A stretch of DNA of 28,253 nucleotides, from NCBI GenBank assembly GCA_900660155.1, contig CABFPE010000135.1:782472-810724 (forward strand), read 5' to 3'. Every line of letters starts with the position of its first letter. Within the stretch, counting starts at the first letter, position 1. Shown here in pieces: positions 8,736 to 18,608 of the stretch. A model generated the notes under the pieces. The model was not told the origin of the DNA and did no database searches. It saw only the letters and a program-made list of their open reading frames with translations. Position numbers and translations under genes: made by a program. This DNA is from Hofstenia miamia. Taxonomy: Eukaryota > Xenacoelomorpha > Acoela > Hofsteniidae.

Positions 8736-9939
8736 TTTCTAAATGACCAAATTTATAAACTTTCCTAAATCCCTATTATACAGATCCACCTCTAACTAAA
8801 CATAATTAATAAACAAAATATGATACCTAATCAAAAGTGAAAACCTTAAAACTCGATTTAAAACTCGCTCTGAATCGAATAGTAATTTAAACGTATTGTC
8901 AAAAACCTTTTAACATAACAATTTCATATATAATTTAGTGACATTAATATTTACAATATTTTTATAGCAAATGGGTGGGAGTGATAATAGAGTTATTTAA
9001 TGGAAGAAAGCCATTCTGAAAGAAATTTGCATAAAATCACTGTTTTAAAAACGGATTAATGACGATGTTTATGCCATTGCATCTGTAATTTATCATTTAT
9101 TGTTAATATTAAAGTCAAGCTAATTTGTGAAATCTAAGTTTTTGACAAAATATAACCATTGTTGGAATGAAATATATTTACACAATTAGAAATAAATGTC
9201 TAATTTAAAATTTACAATTTAGTGGGGTGCAACATCTGAAACAAAGTTGAGACAAATGAAGGAACAACCATGGTTCAAAACAAATTTGATAATAAAAAGA
9301 AGGATAGCTAACACAATTGAAATTATCAAAAAATCACATGCAAAAATATGCAAGCAATAATAAACAAAGAATGATCCAATTTACAATTATCTATTTGCAC
9401 TTTACTAAAATTAATCATACTAGGTAATATTACAACTGGTACAATTATACAATATCACAATATCATGACATAAATACATAAATGATTCATCGCACATAGA
9501 CAAATAAATAATCTAATATTCATATAGAAAATAGTTTTTTTCAATTTTAGTGCAGCTGAAAATAGTTTTTTTTAATTTTAGTGCAATCTGATATATCCAT
9601 ATTCTTTAATTTGGATGGAACAACTAAGCAAAAAGGAACCAAAAACTTTAATTAAAGCAGTGGAGGACCAGAGCAATCCAATCATTTCATATTATTGGAT
9701 AAATCTATGCCAACTAAGCCAATAATAGAATCTTATACAAAAACAATATATTTTAAGCAGAGTAAAAGCTTTAATCACTGATGGTATTATAATTACATAT
9801 GGCTAGAATATGATGCATGCCTATATGTTATGCTTGCAGATTAATTCAAACAGTAACAGATGCCAACAAGATAGTTTCATTAGAAGAGGTTTTAGAAATT
9901 GAAACAGTGCTTTAATTAAAACCAAAGGTTTTCATACAC
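8736..9939. other. AT-rich stretch, perhaps 5' flank of the hAT element
   Basis: No reliable coding region. A 28-bp segment, gaaaatagttttttt(c/t)aattttagtgca, is duplicated at 9527-9554 and 9558-9585. The sequence tagtggggtgcaacatctg at about 9222-9240 resembles the GTGCAAC-type ends of some hAT elements and might be a degraded terminus; this is weak. Confidence 0.35.
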
Positions 9940-10925
9940 ATTCCTTAACATCAACTCATATTGAAGCACTATATTCATGGAAAGAGTGCAAGCAAAGGAA
10001 ATGTAAAAATCTTGAAATTGTGACAATGGTAATTGAAAGATTGCCAGAGCATAAAATTTGGGTAGAAACTGTATTTCATGTTGTTTGATATTTAGCATGT
10101 AATGGATTACAATTTAAAGGGGATAGTAAATGTACTGATTTAGAATTGGGAAATATTGTGGCAGATTGTATCTTAATACATTTTCTGACCTTCTGTTTGA
10201 AATAAACCCACAGTAACAAGTAATTGCCAAAAGACTTCCTTAGAATGCTAAATATACGCCACAAAATAAAGTTATTGAAGTTCTTTCAAAAATATTAAAT
10301 GATAAAATTGCCAATAAAATAAAAGCAGCTGAATTATTTACAAAATTGGTTGATGGTGCAATTGACAAAACTGGTCAAGCAATTGAAGGATGAATATTGA
10401 GATAGGTAGATATGAATGAAATGAAAGTAAAGGAAAATTTAATTAGTGTTTTATGGGCAAAGGATAGGTCTGCCCCCTTTTATTGAACTTGTTGGAGAGC
10501 ATTGCAAAGGAAGCAAGATTGAATTTTAAAGACAGGGTAGTTTCTCAGTACCACAGTAGCGCTAATGTTATGTCAGGTGATATTGCTAGTTTACACTAAC
10601 TGCTTTACAAGCATCTTGAAAGAAATATATTATATATTCATTTTTCCATCATCTACTAGCCTTGGTTTTCAAAAATTCGCTAAGGAATATTCAGAATTTA
10701 ATTGAGCATTACAATATAGTGAGTAGCTTGTACAATCATTTTAAGCTAAGTGATATTGCTTGGAAATTTGAATTCAACTGCTTAAAAAAACTAATTGAAA
10801 ATCAGTGGTCTGGGTCACTTTTCTAGCATAAAAGCTATCAATAATGAAACCAAATGTGTATTAGAATGCTTGCTAGATATTTCAACTGATAAATCTGTCC
10901 AAGTTGAACACTGCATCTTTACAGG
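9940..10925 (+). pseudogene. hAT transposase (ZNF862/DUF4371 type), N-terminal and central part, broken
   Basis: In shifting frames the order is: HSLTSTHIEALYSWKECK (9940-9995, the end of the TTF-type zinc-finger region), LACNGLQFKGDSKCTDLE (about 10094-10147), NAKYTPQNKVIEVLSKIL with KIKAAELFTKLVDGAIDKTG (10240-10390), then VVSQYHSSANVMSGD (10535-10580), ILYIHFFHHLLALVFKNS (10625-10675) and a helical segment with LYNHFKLSDIAWKFEF. These correspond to DUF4371, the RNase H-like transposase core including the D-G-T/A-DKTG strand and the SxNMSG and H-x-L-NL motifs. Stops and frameshifts are numerous. A Gypsy fragment truncates it near 10930. Active hAT transposases excise and insert with 8-bp target duplications. 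Confidence 0.78.
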
Positions 10926-10995
10926 TATGGGAAAATAAAGCATATTTCAAGTACTTGTTCTCCTTTGAACTAAGTGTTAGCAGTCTCTCTACCTA

Positions 10996-11290
10996 TTGAA
11001 TGTAGTTCATTATATCATTGTTTTTCCTCATTTTTGTAATTTTTGTATTCATTCTAGCACTTGTCTCTACTTTCAGATTTTGTTTGTAGTTCTTTCTCCC
11101 TTTCTTGTACAAATTTTATATTGTGGGTTTGTGTCTCTCCCTGTGGACTTGTTTCTGGGGACATATGGATTGTTTGCAGTTCCATCATGGGGGCTGATCT
11201 GTTACATCAGTTTGTGGTGTCGACCTCGATGCCACTGGAGTTACTACTACTCTGGGTAAGATTTTTTTCACACATCCTTTTTTGCTTCTA
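10996..11290 (-). pseudogene. Gag N-terminal fragment of Gypsy copy B
   Basis: The minus strand reads KKILPRVVVTPVASRSTPQ followed, with a stop and frame change, by MELQTIHMSPETSP and FVQEREKELQTKSESRDKC. The first motif aligns with KKTAPRVVIPSATRSSPYSS in the gag of the larger copy, and the second with its TELQSLQLTPRDEP. A coiled-coil-like charged segment follows. The plus-strand open frames at 10996-11318 are hydrophobic shadows of this region. Confidence 0.65.
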
Positions 11291-11580
11291 TTCATCATTA
11301 GTTATTATTTTGTTGTAAGTAGTGGTTTTTCCCTTCCTATTTGGATTCTTCCTGTTCAATGCTATACATCTCAGCTAGGTGTGTTGACTAGTTGACTTGT
11401 TGCTGTCTTTCAAATTTCCAGTAAGTTCAGTTGCTTAGTATAAACAGTAATGTTCCCTTTCGAAGTGTGTTGGTGAAGAAGGCTTTTATCTTCCTGAATT
11501 TTGCTGCTGATTCTCCTTGATGTTATTTTCCTTTGTGCCAAAGAAATCCATCTTAATTGCACTTTCCAAGGATCTTGAAG

Positions 11581-11596
11581 CCTGTCATGGTCGCCA
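11581..11596 (-). promoter_or_regulatory. Primer-binding site, Gypsy copy B
   Basis: On the minus strand TGGCGACCATGACAGG follows the LTR end TACA directly. It differs by one base from the TRIM PBS and is complementary to a tRNA-Arg 3' end or an isodecoder of it. Confidence 0.75.
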
Positions 11597-11999
11597 TGTA
11601 ACATCTCCTACCAGGCCCAATGTCAATTTATCCAAATGTAATCCTTTGGTTCTATGGTAATTCAGCAGTCAGGGATCTAACTGTCCTTGACTGGTTAGCT
11701 CTATATTAATATCTTTCTGATAACTCTAATTAACAGCTACACTAAGAATCACTATTTAGGTGAAGTAGCTCCGCAGTACTCCAAATGGTTACGTTTCAGC
11801 CCTACACTGCTTTCCTTGTCAGTAACAGATTCAGCAATCAAAGTTCTCTGAAGTATTTCCAGCACTCAGCACAAAAAAGGTAATTATGTGTACCCTAACC
11901 TACAACAGTGCTTACTAAAGAATAGAGACAACTTGACGTAAACTCTGATTGCAATGTGTGTTGTTGTGTTTTCATTTCAATAAATAAGTTTCAGGCAAC
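11597..11999 (-). repeat. LTR of Gypsy copy B
   Basis: On the plus strand it begins TGTAACATCTCCTACCAGG; the larger copy begins TGTAACATCCTCTACCAGG. Both share ctatttaggtga in the middle and ttatgtgtaccc near the far end. The outer end is placed after aataaataagtttcaggcaac by alignment with the other LTR and is approximate. No second LTR is present. Confidence 0.65.
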
Positions 12000-12700
12000 C
12001 TGACTTGATACTAGCAGCTTTGTTAGCAAGTGAGATTAATTAATAGATTGCCATTACCAAAAATATATTGGCATTCAAATTACTTAGTAAATAAATAGCA
12101 GCTTCCTAACCTACATGTAAGATAATCAACATAATAAACATTCTTATTATTGGTCATTTTATAGTCAATAAGTTGGATCTAGAAAAAGAGTTAATATATA
12201 AATTATGTTTGGCTAACTAGCTGTTTATCAAATTTATTATCAGATACATGTTTGAATTCAATCGATAGTCAGCTAGACAGGTAATCAAAACTCTTAGTCG
12301 TACACCTAGCTTAAGTGCATTTCATGATCAGGGTGTTCCCGTCATGAGATCCTGACCACTACTCAACATGAACCATTTAGATGGACATTCGTAATAATTA
12401 ATCAAACCAAATAATAGAGCAAAATTTATGAAGAATATCCTTCAACAATTGTTCCAATGTTTTAATCCTATTTATACTCTAAATCAGAATACTACTTGTT
12501 GATTTGAATTTTTGAATTTATTAGGCACTTCTGCCTAGTTGGCTAAAAATAATGAGAAGCAACTTCACCCTCAACATTTTGTGAAATTGGTTTATTGACA
12601 AACATTTACTTTCACAATGTTGTATTTAATTTATAATTCTTAGTTAGCACAATTCATCATCTAAGTTGCTTAATTATTTTTAATCATCTTTCTTTCTTCA
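12000..12700. other. Unassigned sequence between the Gypsy fragment and the hAT C-terminus
   Basis: No coding similarity recognised. It could be hAT intron or spacer, or another old insertion. A small AT-poor patch near 12322-12358 contains tcatgatcagggtgttcccgtcatga, with partially inverted tcatga ends; no element is assigned. Confidence 0.35.
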
Positions 12701-13520
12701 ATTTTAGTTCTCAGCAGCTTATTTGATGGATTATTTTACAGTATCATCTGACTTGTGATCCAATCTTCATCTTGTTTAATAAAATGTTAAAAGAAACATA
12801 AGAAGTGCTGAATATTGTCACTCTTATCTTTCAATAGGAAATTCTAATATAGTGAATTGCATTTCAATAGTTGAAGAATGTAAAATATATATAAGCTCAA
12901 TTGCAAATATATATAACCTTGATGAAAGATCTGAAGATCTTAAATTCTTATTTTTGAATTATATAGATGAAAGTAAAAGGCCCAGTTGAATCGAATTACC
13001 ACAAAAAATCCATAACAGATGTAAATATTCCTTTGATAGACCAAATTCAGATGCTTTACTTCTTCCTCATATTGTTGTTAAGTTAAAAGATGTATCACTT
13101 GGAGAATTCACTAAGCAATTTTCAAATAGAAATGTAGAAATATGGACATCCATGAGTGCTTTGCAACCTAATTGTGAAAAGTTTCTAAACCCTACCACTT
13201 TGATGCAATTGTTATAATAGGCTAAAATGATTCCTGCAGCGAATGTTCCTGTAGATTCCTGCAAAATAAGTATGCTACTATTACTACTGTCTTGATATTA
13301 TTACATCGAGTTGCCATTTCTTGTGGATATGGATCTACTAGAGTCGAATGCCTCTACTCTGCAATGGAGCAAGTTGATGCACCTCCAAGACAAATCCAAT
13401 GCCCTTATAGGGAATACCAACTTACTCATATTTACTTTGACATTGTAAAACAAACTAGCTTTGAAGATTTTCAAAAAGAGTGGTTGAGTAAGTCAAGAAA
13501 ACTTTTTTATAAACTTTTTT
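12700..13520 (+). pseudogene. hAT transposase C-terminal part incl. dimerisation domain, broken
   Basis: Starts after a good acceptor-like tract (tctttcttcaattttag). Readable pieces are SDALLLPHIVVKLKDVSL and FTKQFSNRNVEIWTSMSAL (13048-13165), CEKFLNPTTLMQLL, and, in another frame, VAISCGYGSTRVECLYSAME with LTHIYFDIVKQTSFEDFQKE and WLSKSRKLF (13300-13510). The second group corresponds to the hAT dimerisation region, where active proteins have A-x-CERSFSALKK and a following hydrophobic helix; here CERSFSAL has decayed to VECLYSAM. The order matches the N-terminal part at 9940-10925, so both are one element split by the Gypsy insertion. Confidence 0.75.
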
Positions 13521-13925
13521 CATTTCGATTGTGTTTTGTTCATATATGTTTGTGTTTGAAAATGTTTCAATTAATATAATTGTGCAATCTATAATTAGTT
13601 TAATAAATTATTGTTCTATCATTATTCTAAGAAAATTTATGCAAAATATGTAGTTTTTGAAATTATGTAGTATTGAATTTATGAAAAACATAGCATATCT
13701 ATGACTTTAAAAATTGACAAAATGCATCCTTTGAAAAAAAGCTTGGCTATGGGCTTGTAAAGTAGACATTATAAATTTCAGTTAAGCATAGGTAGGGATA
13801 TAACTTACCCATTTTATAAAAATGTGGCTGAAATTTTTGTGATCATAATGGATTTAGTGGTGCAAACATCGTTTAATAGGCATTTGTCATAGCATGATGC
13901 TATGTAATATTATCATATTTCAAAA
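13521..13925. other. AT-rich 3' flank of the hAT pseudogene
   Basis: No coding similarity. A perfect hairpin, CATAGCAT-g-ATGCTATG, lies at 13888-13904. Confidence 0.4.
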
Positions 13926-13943
13926 GGGTAAAAAGTATTACCC

Positions 13944-13947
<4 letters not shown>
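13926..13947. repeat. Hairpin and TTAGGGGT-type transposon end abutting (TA)n
   Basis: GGGTAA (13926-13931) and TTACCC (13938-13943) form a stem with a 6-base loop. ACCCCTAA (13940-13947) followed by TA is the same terminal octamer, in inverse, that bounds the element at 22856-24127. It is probably the right end of another copy; no left end was found. Confidence 0.45.

Positions 13948-13979
<32 letters not shown>
13948..13979. repeat. (TA)n microsatellite
   Basis: About 16 TA units directly after the TTAGGGGT-type end. Confidence 0.95.
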
Positions 13980-13981
<2 letters not shown>

Positions 13982-15647
13982 TTTGTAAAGTTAATTCATT
14001 CAATTTGATAACAGTTTTCAGTACAAATTTATATTCAAGTTCATCAAGAGTTCAAATATATTCCTTTAAAATTTTATTTTCATAGAGTTTTGCCTTGTAT
14101 TTCATGACATCAATTAAGGAATTTAATAAATATTTTTAAATGACTAAACTGTATCTATAAGGCCTGATGAATTTCTACAGGATAAGATGAAAGCGCACAA
14201 TTCATTATTATAAATTTGCATTAAAAGTTTGTAAATTTAAACTCCTTATATAGAAAATTGATACATGTAAACCATTAGCTTTGTGTAAAGGAATTACTAG
14301 TTTCTTGCTCAGCAATACAATGCTAAATATTTGCACAACTTTTAAAGTTTGATTTCACATTTTCAACATTGCAATGTTTCTGAAATTGTTGTATGAAATT
14401 AACAGTGTATTTGAAATGCATTCGTTAACGAAATTGTACACAGAAATTTTGAAAATACATTATTACATACACAGCCATATTTTTGACCATTATTATGTTA
14501 TTAATTTAATATTTTAGAATTTCCATATTTTAACTTGGTAAAATTTCTTTTTAATTTTTAGTTTAGGAAATTTATATACTTAGCAATTTCATAACACCCA
14601 TAATTATTTATTTAGCCATTACTCAACACCAAATAATATGCTTAGTTTTTCATTGATCACAAAGGAATCCCATTGCTTTCAGATCCTCCGCAACTCTGTA
14701 GCTGATTATCTCTAAAATACAAACTCTATTTAATTAATGGTTGAGGAATTAATTCATTAAAAGCTTAAAATTGAAAAAAACTATTATATATTTAATAATA
14801 TTTTCTCATGTCTATGCCAAACAACTATGAATATCATTATTTGAATAATAAGAAACACACTCCTAAAATCATTCATTCTATTGAATAGCCTTAAGATTTT
14901 CAGTGCCTAACTAACTTAAAATATTTTGTTAAAGGGACTATATTGAATATAATAAACATTTAAACAATTATTCCTGAAATATAACAATCTCATATGCTTA
15001 CTGTTTTAATGAATATTTTTAAACAAATTTTTCAAAATTTATAGCCTCCACTAATCCAAAAAGGATCTTTTATATATATTCTTCATATTTGTATGCCCTA
15101 GCTAGCTACATGAGAATTAATGTCTAAGTTTGATTTTGCAGGGTAAATTTTTCAACTTCTTATAAAATAAGTTTTTTCCTGTCCATTCCATATACAATTC
15201 AACACAACATATTTATCATTTTATTTCATTTCCACCGCACAATAGTTCTCCAATGTGCTAATTTAGTTGAATTTTAAGGCATTTTAGGAAATCTTAGCAT
15301 TGAACATAATATAACTGAAAATGATGCAAAGTAAAATAATAAAATTATTAGGCTTAATTTCAGTCATCACGCAAAGTCCAAAAAATCAATTGTAAATCCA
15401 GTGTAATATTTTTTTCAATCAATTGAAGACCCGTACTATATAAATAGATGGTCTGGATTAATTATTTCTTGAATAATATGCTGTATCAACAAGTTTATTT
15501 TGTTTATAAAGGGATCATTTCATTAAGTGAATTACAACAAATATTTGGTGTTATGTGAAGAGAGACTTTTCTAAGATCAAAACTTCAGTGTAATCCTGTA
15601 GGGATCTAAGACATCAGGAAAAGGCTCATTGAGTACTGTTCTCAGCT

Positions 15648-15650
<3 letters not shown>
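13980..15650. other. AT-rich non-coding stretch
   Basis: No gene, RNA or transposon coding similarity recognised on either strand. The segment ctgattatctctaaaatac near 14702-14720 resembles the repeat unit at 22587-22684 and may be a dispersed copy of it. Confidence 0.4.
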
Positions 15651-15681
<31 letters not shown>

Positions 15682-15879
15682 NNNNNNNNNNNNNNNNNNN
15701 NNNNNNNNNNNNNNNNNNNNNNNNNNNNNNNNNNNNNNNNNNNNNNNNNNNNNNNNNNNNNNNNNNNNNNNNNNNNNNNNNNNNNNNNNNNNNNNNNNNN
15801 NNNNNNNNNNNNNNNNNNNNNNNNNNNNNNNNNNNNNNNNNNNNNNNNNNNNNNNNNNNNNNNNNNNNNNNNTATATAT

Positions 15880-15911
<32 letters not shown>

Positions 15912-15912
15912 A
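15651..15912. repeat. (TA)n tract containing an assembly gap
   Basis: TA run 15651-15681, then 191 N (15682-15872), then TA run 15873-15912 interrupted by catg. The gap probably reflects an unresolved long microsatellite; its true length is unknown. Confidence 0.95.
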
Positions 15913-16179
15913 CAGTGGAGGCCACTGGATTCGCATCACTTCATTATTAATATAATAAATTGTATGCAACACATCTTTATTCTTGTCCATTCTAAACATG
16001 TGATATACATTGCCTATGTGTTTAATTTATTTACATGTTTTGTATTTTGCTTTATTCTCATTGGCAGAGTGTAAATCATTCCACTTATCATCCGACTCAC
16101 CTGCAATTATAATGAATTGATTGCATGAATGAAAATATACTTTTAGCATTATGTGATGCTAATCCAGTGGCCGCGACTG
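15913..16179. mobile_element. TIR element (MITE) inserted at TA within (TA)n
   Basis: 267 bp with 27-bp terminal inverted repeats, 24 of 27 matching. The left end begins CAGTGGAGGCCACTGGATTC; the right end reversed begins CAGTCGCGGCCACTGGATTA; both continue to GCATCAC. TA flanks both ends (15911-15912 and 16180-16181) and the surrounding sequence is (TA)n. This matches Tc1/mariner/pogo-type MITEs, which duplicate TA. No transposase is encoded. The short open frame at 16125-16358 starts in the right end and is not a gene. Confidence 0.85.
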
Positions 16180-16181
16180 TA

Positions 16182-16398
16182 TATATATATTTTCTGCAAT
16201 TTTGTCTAGTGATTTCATATTTAATTGTGACATTATTCAATGAGACTCTGATAGACAATCAGTTTTTCGGCAATCTAAGGTTATATCAACGCAATTTCAT
16301 ATTAGTTCTTTTGAATTTTGTGATATTCCCCTTAGAAATTAATGTATCTTTTCAATAACTAGCTTTGACAAAATGTTTGAGCATTGCAATGTAATGAT
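16182..16398. other. AT-rich, no feature recognised
   Basis: Runs from the residual TA tract to the coding-like segment at 16399. Nothing supported. Confidence 0.4.
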
Positions 16399-16890
16399 TT
16401 AGGCAATAGCATCTGGACAGGATGTTGGCGCATCCTAGCAACAATATAATGAAGGTATCAATCAAATTGGAATTGAACAAATCCAGTCATGGCTTGCTAT
16501 TCACTATGCTGAAGTGGAAGTGTATGCGTCTCTTTTTGCCATTAATTTGAGTTTGGGAGAAGCTGGTGTGAAATTTTATAAGAGTTTCCTTGCATTTCAT
16601 TCCTCCTTTGATCATTTGATTTTCTTCTGAGTATTGATATTTTTGGCACTTTAATCACTGAAACCAAAATATATTTTGCAGAATGGGGCTCCAATGTGTG
16701 GCTGAGGAGCTTCACGTTTTGTTAAATCTGAAGATCAGATGAAAGACATATTCCATGTTGATGATCACGGAACAAAAATACTTCCACATCTGGCCATCTG
16801 AGAGTCAATGGGCAACAACCATTGTTTTTTGATGCGCCTGTCACACTAGAGAGTTATTTGGCAACATATTGCCAATCTGCCTAAGATGGA
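16399..16890 (+). pseudogene. Unidentified decayed coding-like segments
   Basis: After an acceptor-like tgatttag, 16404-16569 reads AIASGQDVGAS, a TAG stop, then QQYNEGINQIGIEQIQSWLA and IHYAEVEVYASLFAINLSLG. A second block after a strong acceptor (atatattttgcag|aatgggg, 16681) reads FVKSEDQMKDIFHVDDHGTK and, after a frame change, LRVNGQQPLFFDAPVTLESY. Composition and length resemble old exons or a retropseudogene. No family could be named, and the stop and the frameshift argue against function. Either an old host exon pair or a transposon remnant is possible. Confidence 0.3.
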
Positions 16891-17280
16891 ACATATATTA
16901 ATAGAGAAATTCATTGAAAAAGCATTAATTATAATACATAGTGAAGTAATAACAGATGATCAGAAACCAATATTTTCCAAATTGCCCAATGTTGATTAAA
17001 GAAAAGAAATGTAAAATCGAAGATTAAAAATATAAATGCAAACTTCAAGTAACAAAGATTATACTAATGCTAAAATCAAAGCAGACAATAAAATTTTTTA
17101 ACCTCAATTATCATATTGACAAAAGGCTGTTTCCTCCATCATATAAATACAACAATGAGAAGAATTCAATCATTCTTAAATTTTTGAAAAAAATACTTTG
17201 AATTAGGATCAATTAACACCTAAGAAGGCATTTAGAAAGTTAATGATCTTTGCTTTTGCACCATGCTATCAAAGAGAATT
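16891..17280. other. Unassigned sequence left of the Gypsy element
   Basis: A plus-strand stretch at 16897-16998 is open and reads MEHILIEKFIEKALIIIHSE, but no family is recognised. The remainder is AT-rich. The expected rest of the Gypsy RT, RNase H and integrase is not here. Confidence 0.35.
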
Positions 17281-17583
17281 TCAATGCTTGCTTGCTTTGT
17301 AGAGCATGTCCTCTATCCGTGTTTGGGGGTATGAATCTTTCTTCGTCACTTCATTTAGTTTATGAAAATCTATACATAGGTGATATTCATCCCCTTGCTT
17401 TACAAACACCATTGGCGGCACATACGGGCTTTCACTTGGGCAGATGATCTTGTTGTCAATTAGTTCTTCTAATATACGGTTGTATTCATCTTTCATCTGT
17501 TCTGTTACTCTTCTGACTGGCAGCTTGATAGGTTTATCCATTGTCATGACTATTCTGTGTTTTTCACCCACTGCTTGCCCCAC
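17281..17583 (-). pseudogene. Gypsy reverse transcriptase, N-terminal third
   Basis: An open frame of 100 codons. It shows the standard start of Ty3/Gypsy RT: GEKHRIVMTMDKPIKLPVRR, then ILEELIDNKIICPSESPYVP, PMVFVKQGDEYHLCIDFHKL, then NEVTKKDSYPQTRIEDMLY. These are the H-x-I-T-D, PxRR, I-x-PSxSP, R-x-CIDYRxLN and T-x-KDxYPxPRI motifs; CIDF-HKLN is a mild variant. The protein ends KASKH-stop just where similarity stops, before the YxDD catalytic motif, so there is no enzyme activity. Confidence 0.88.
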
Positions 17584-18209
17584 ACTTATTTCTCCGAATT
17601 GAATACATGTTTGTGTTTTTCCAACAATTTCCTTAGTTCCATGATTTCCTGTTCCTCCAGATGTGGGTAGTCTTCGTTCTTTATCTCGAGTGTTCTATAT
17701 ATGTCTTCTTCTTCTGCTTTCATCCCTATGCCATTGAGTTGGCCCTTGGGAGTACTCACAACTTCGATGGTGTTCGTCTACTCACCCTTGAGTCAGCCAT
17801 GTGGAGTACTATCAACTTTCATTTGCAAGTCCTCGTGTTGACCATGTCAATTACTTGCTACATCATTGTCTCCAATTGCCTTCCAAATTAGTCTGATGTT
17901 GGATTTAATGTACTTTCCATATATCCTTACTTGAGATTTCTTTAGATTAACGTTTCAATTCGTTGTGTTGAGGATTGGTATTCTTCCTTTTCCATGCTTG
18001 ACTGTACAAATGCTAGACAGCATTGATACTCTTTTGGTATTAATGCCTTTGTTATTTTATAGCATTATGTCAGCTGTTATTGCGTCTACCATTTCTATCA
18101 TATGCATCTTCCATTGATGTGGCTGTAGATGGATGTTTTCCTGCAATTCAAATGTAACTGTTATATGTTTCCCTGGTTCTTCTTTGATTTCCATTTCTTC
18201 CTCTTTCAC

Positions 18210-18516
18210 CTATATAGTTTTGTTCACGTAGTTGATGACACACACGTTTTTTGTCAAAAAATCATCACCTAAAATGACCTCATATTGCAACAGGTTGTTA
18301 TGCGTGTCCACTACCACCAATGACTGTTCAAATGTTGTATTAGCAATTCTCATCTGTACTGCATTTATCATTCCTTTTGTGTTGATATATTCTCCTGATG
18401 TGTTAATTAATCTTTTGTTGCAACAATTCAAATCTTCATTTTAACCCTAGGATTGTTGCACATTTGTCTGTGATTATCAATGTTGCTGCTTCAGTGTTGA
18501 TTGTTGCTTTTGTCAT
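18210..18516 (-). pseudogene. Gypsy aspartic protease, active site lost
   Basis: From 18516 the frame reads ATINTEAATLIITDKCATIL followed by GLK and a stop. This aligns with the (A/L)IDTGA-x-x-T-I/L-I core of retroviral-type proteases, but the catalytic D-T-G is N-T-E. After a frame change comes MRIANTTFEQSLVVVD and then YEVILGDDFLTKN, matching the second conserved protease motif, ILGxDFL. The 73-codon open frame starts at TTG. The domain lies between gag and RT as expected. Loss of the catalytic aspartate would abolish polyprotein cleavage. Confidence 0.75.
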
Positions 18517-18608
18517 TACTCCATTGATTGCTATTGCTATTGTATTTATTGTATCAAGATTTGTCAGGATCATTATCAAGGCATGGTTTTTATGAGTCAG
18601 CGCTCTGA

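Larger units (their letters stand above)
10940..11999 (-). mobile_element. Gypsy-type 5' fragment inserted in the hAT pseudogene (copy B)
   Basis: On the minus strand this runs LTR (11999 to 11597), PBS (11596 to 11581), an untranslated leader and the start of gag, which ends at about 10940. The rest of the element is missing. LTR edges, PBS and gag start all resemble the larger element at 17281-20848 but are diverged, so it is a related subfamily or an older copy. The left boundary is not precise because hAT similarity simply stops near 10925. Confidence 0.72.

Noticed and set aside
9916..10264. Two minus-strand frames of about 60 codons
   Set aside because: Antisense to the hAT transposase remnants, with no motif of their own.
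10996..11318. Hydrophobic plus-strand frames resembling membrane proteins
   Set aside because: Antisense to the gag fragment of copy B, for the same reason.
11410..11604. Open frame of 64 codons beginning MLHGDHDRL
   Set aside because: It begins in the LTR end and reads through the primer-binding site and leader of Gypsy copy B, which is untranslated.
12322..12358. Possible SINE or hairpin element
   Set aside because: Only short tcatga inverted ends and no A/B boxes, tail or second copy in the window.
15577..15999. Open frames across the N gap
   Set aside because: Made of TA-repeat codons and undefined bases; no real coding sequence.
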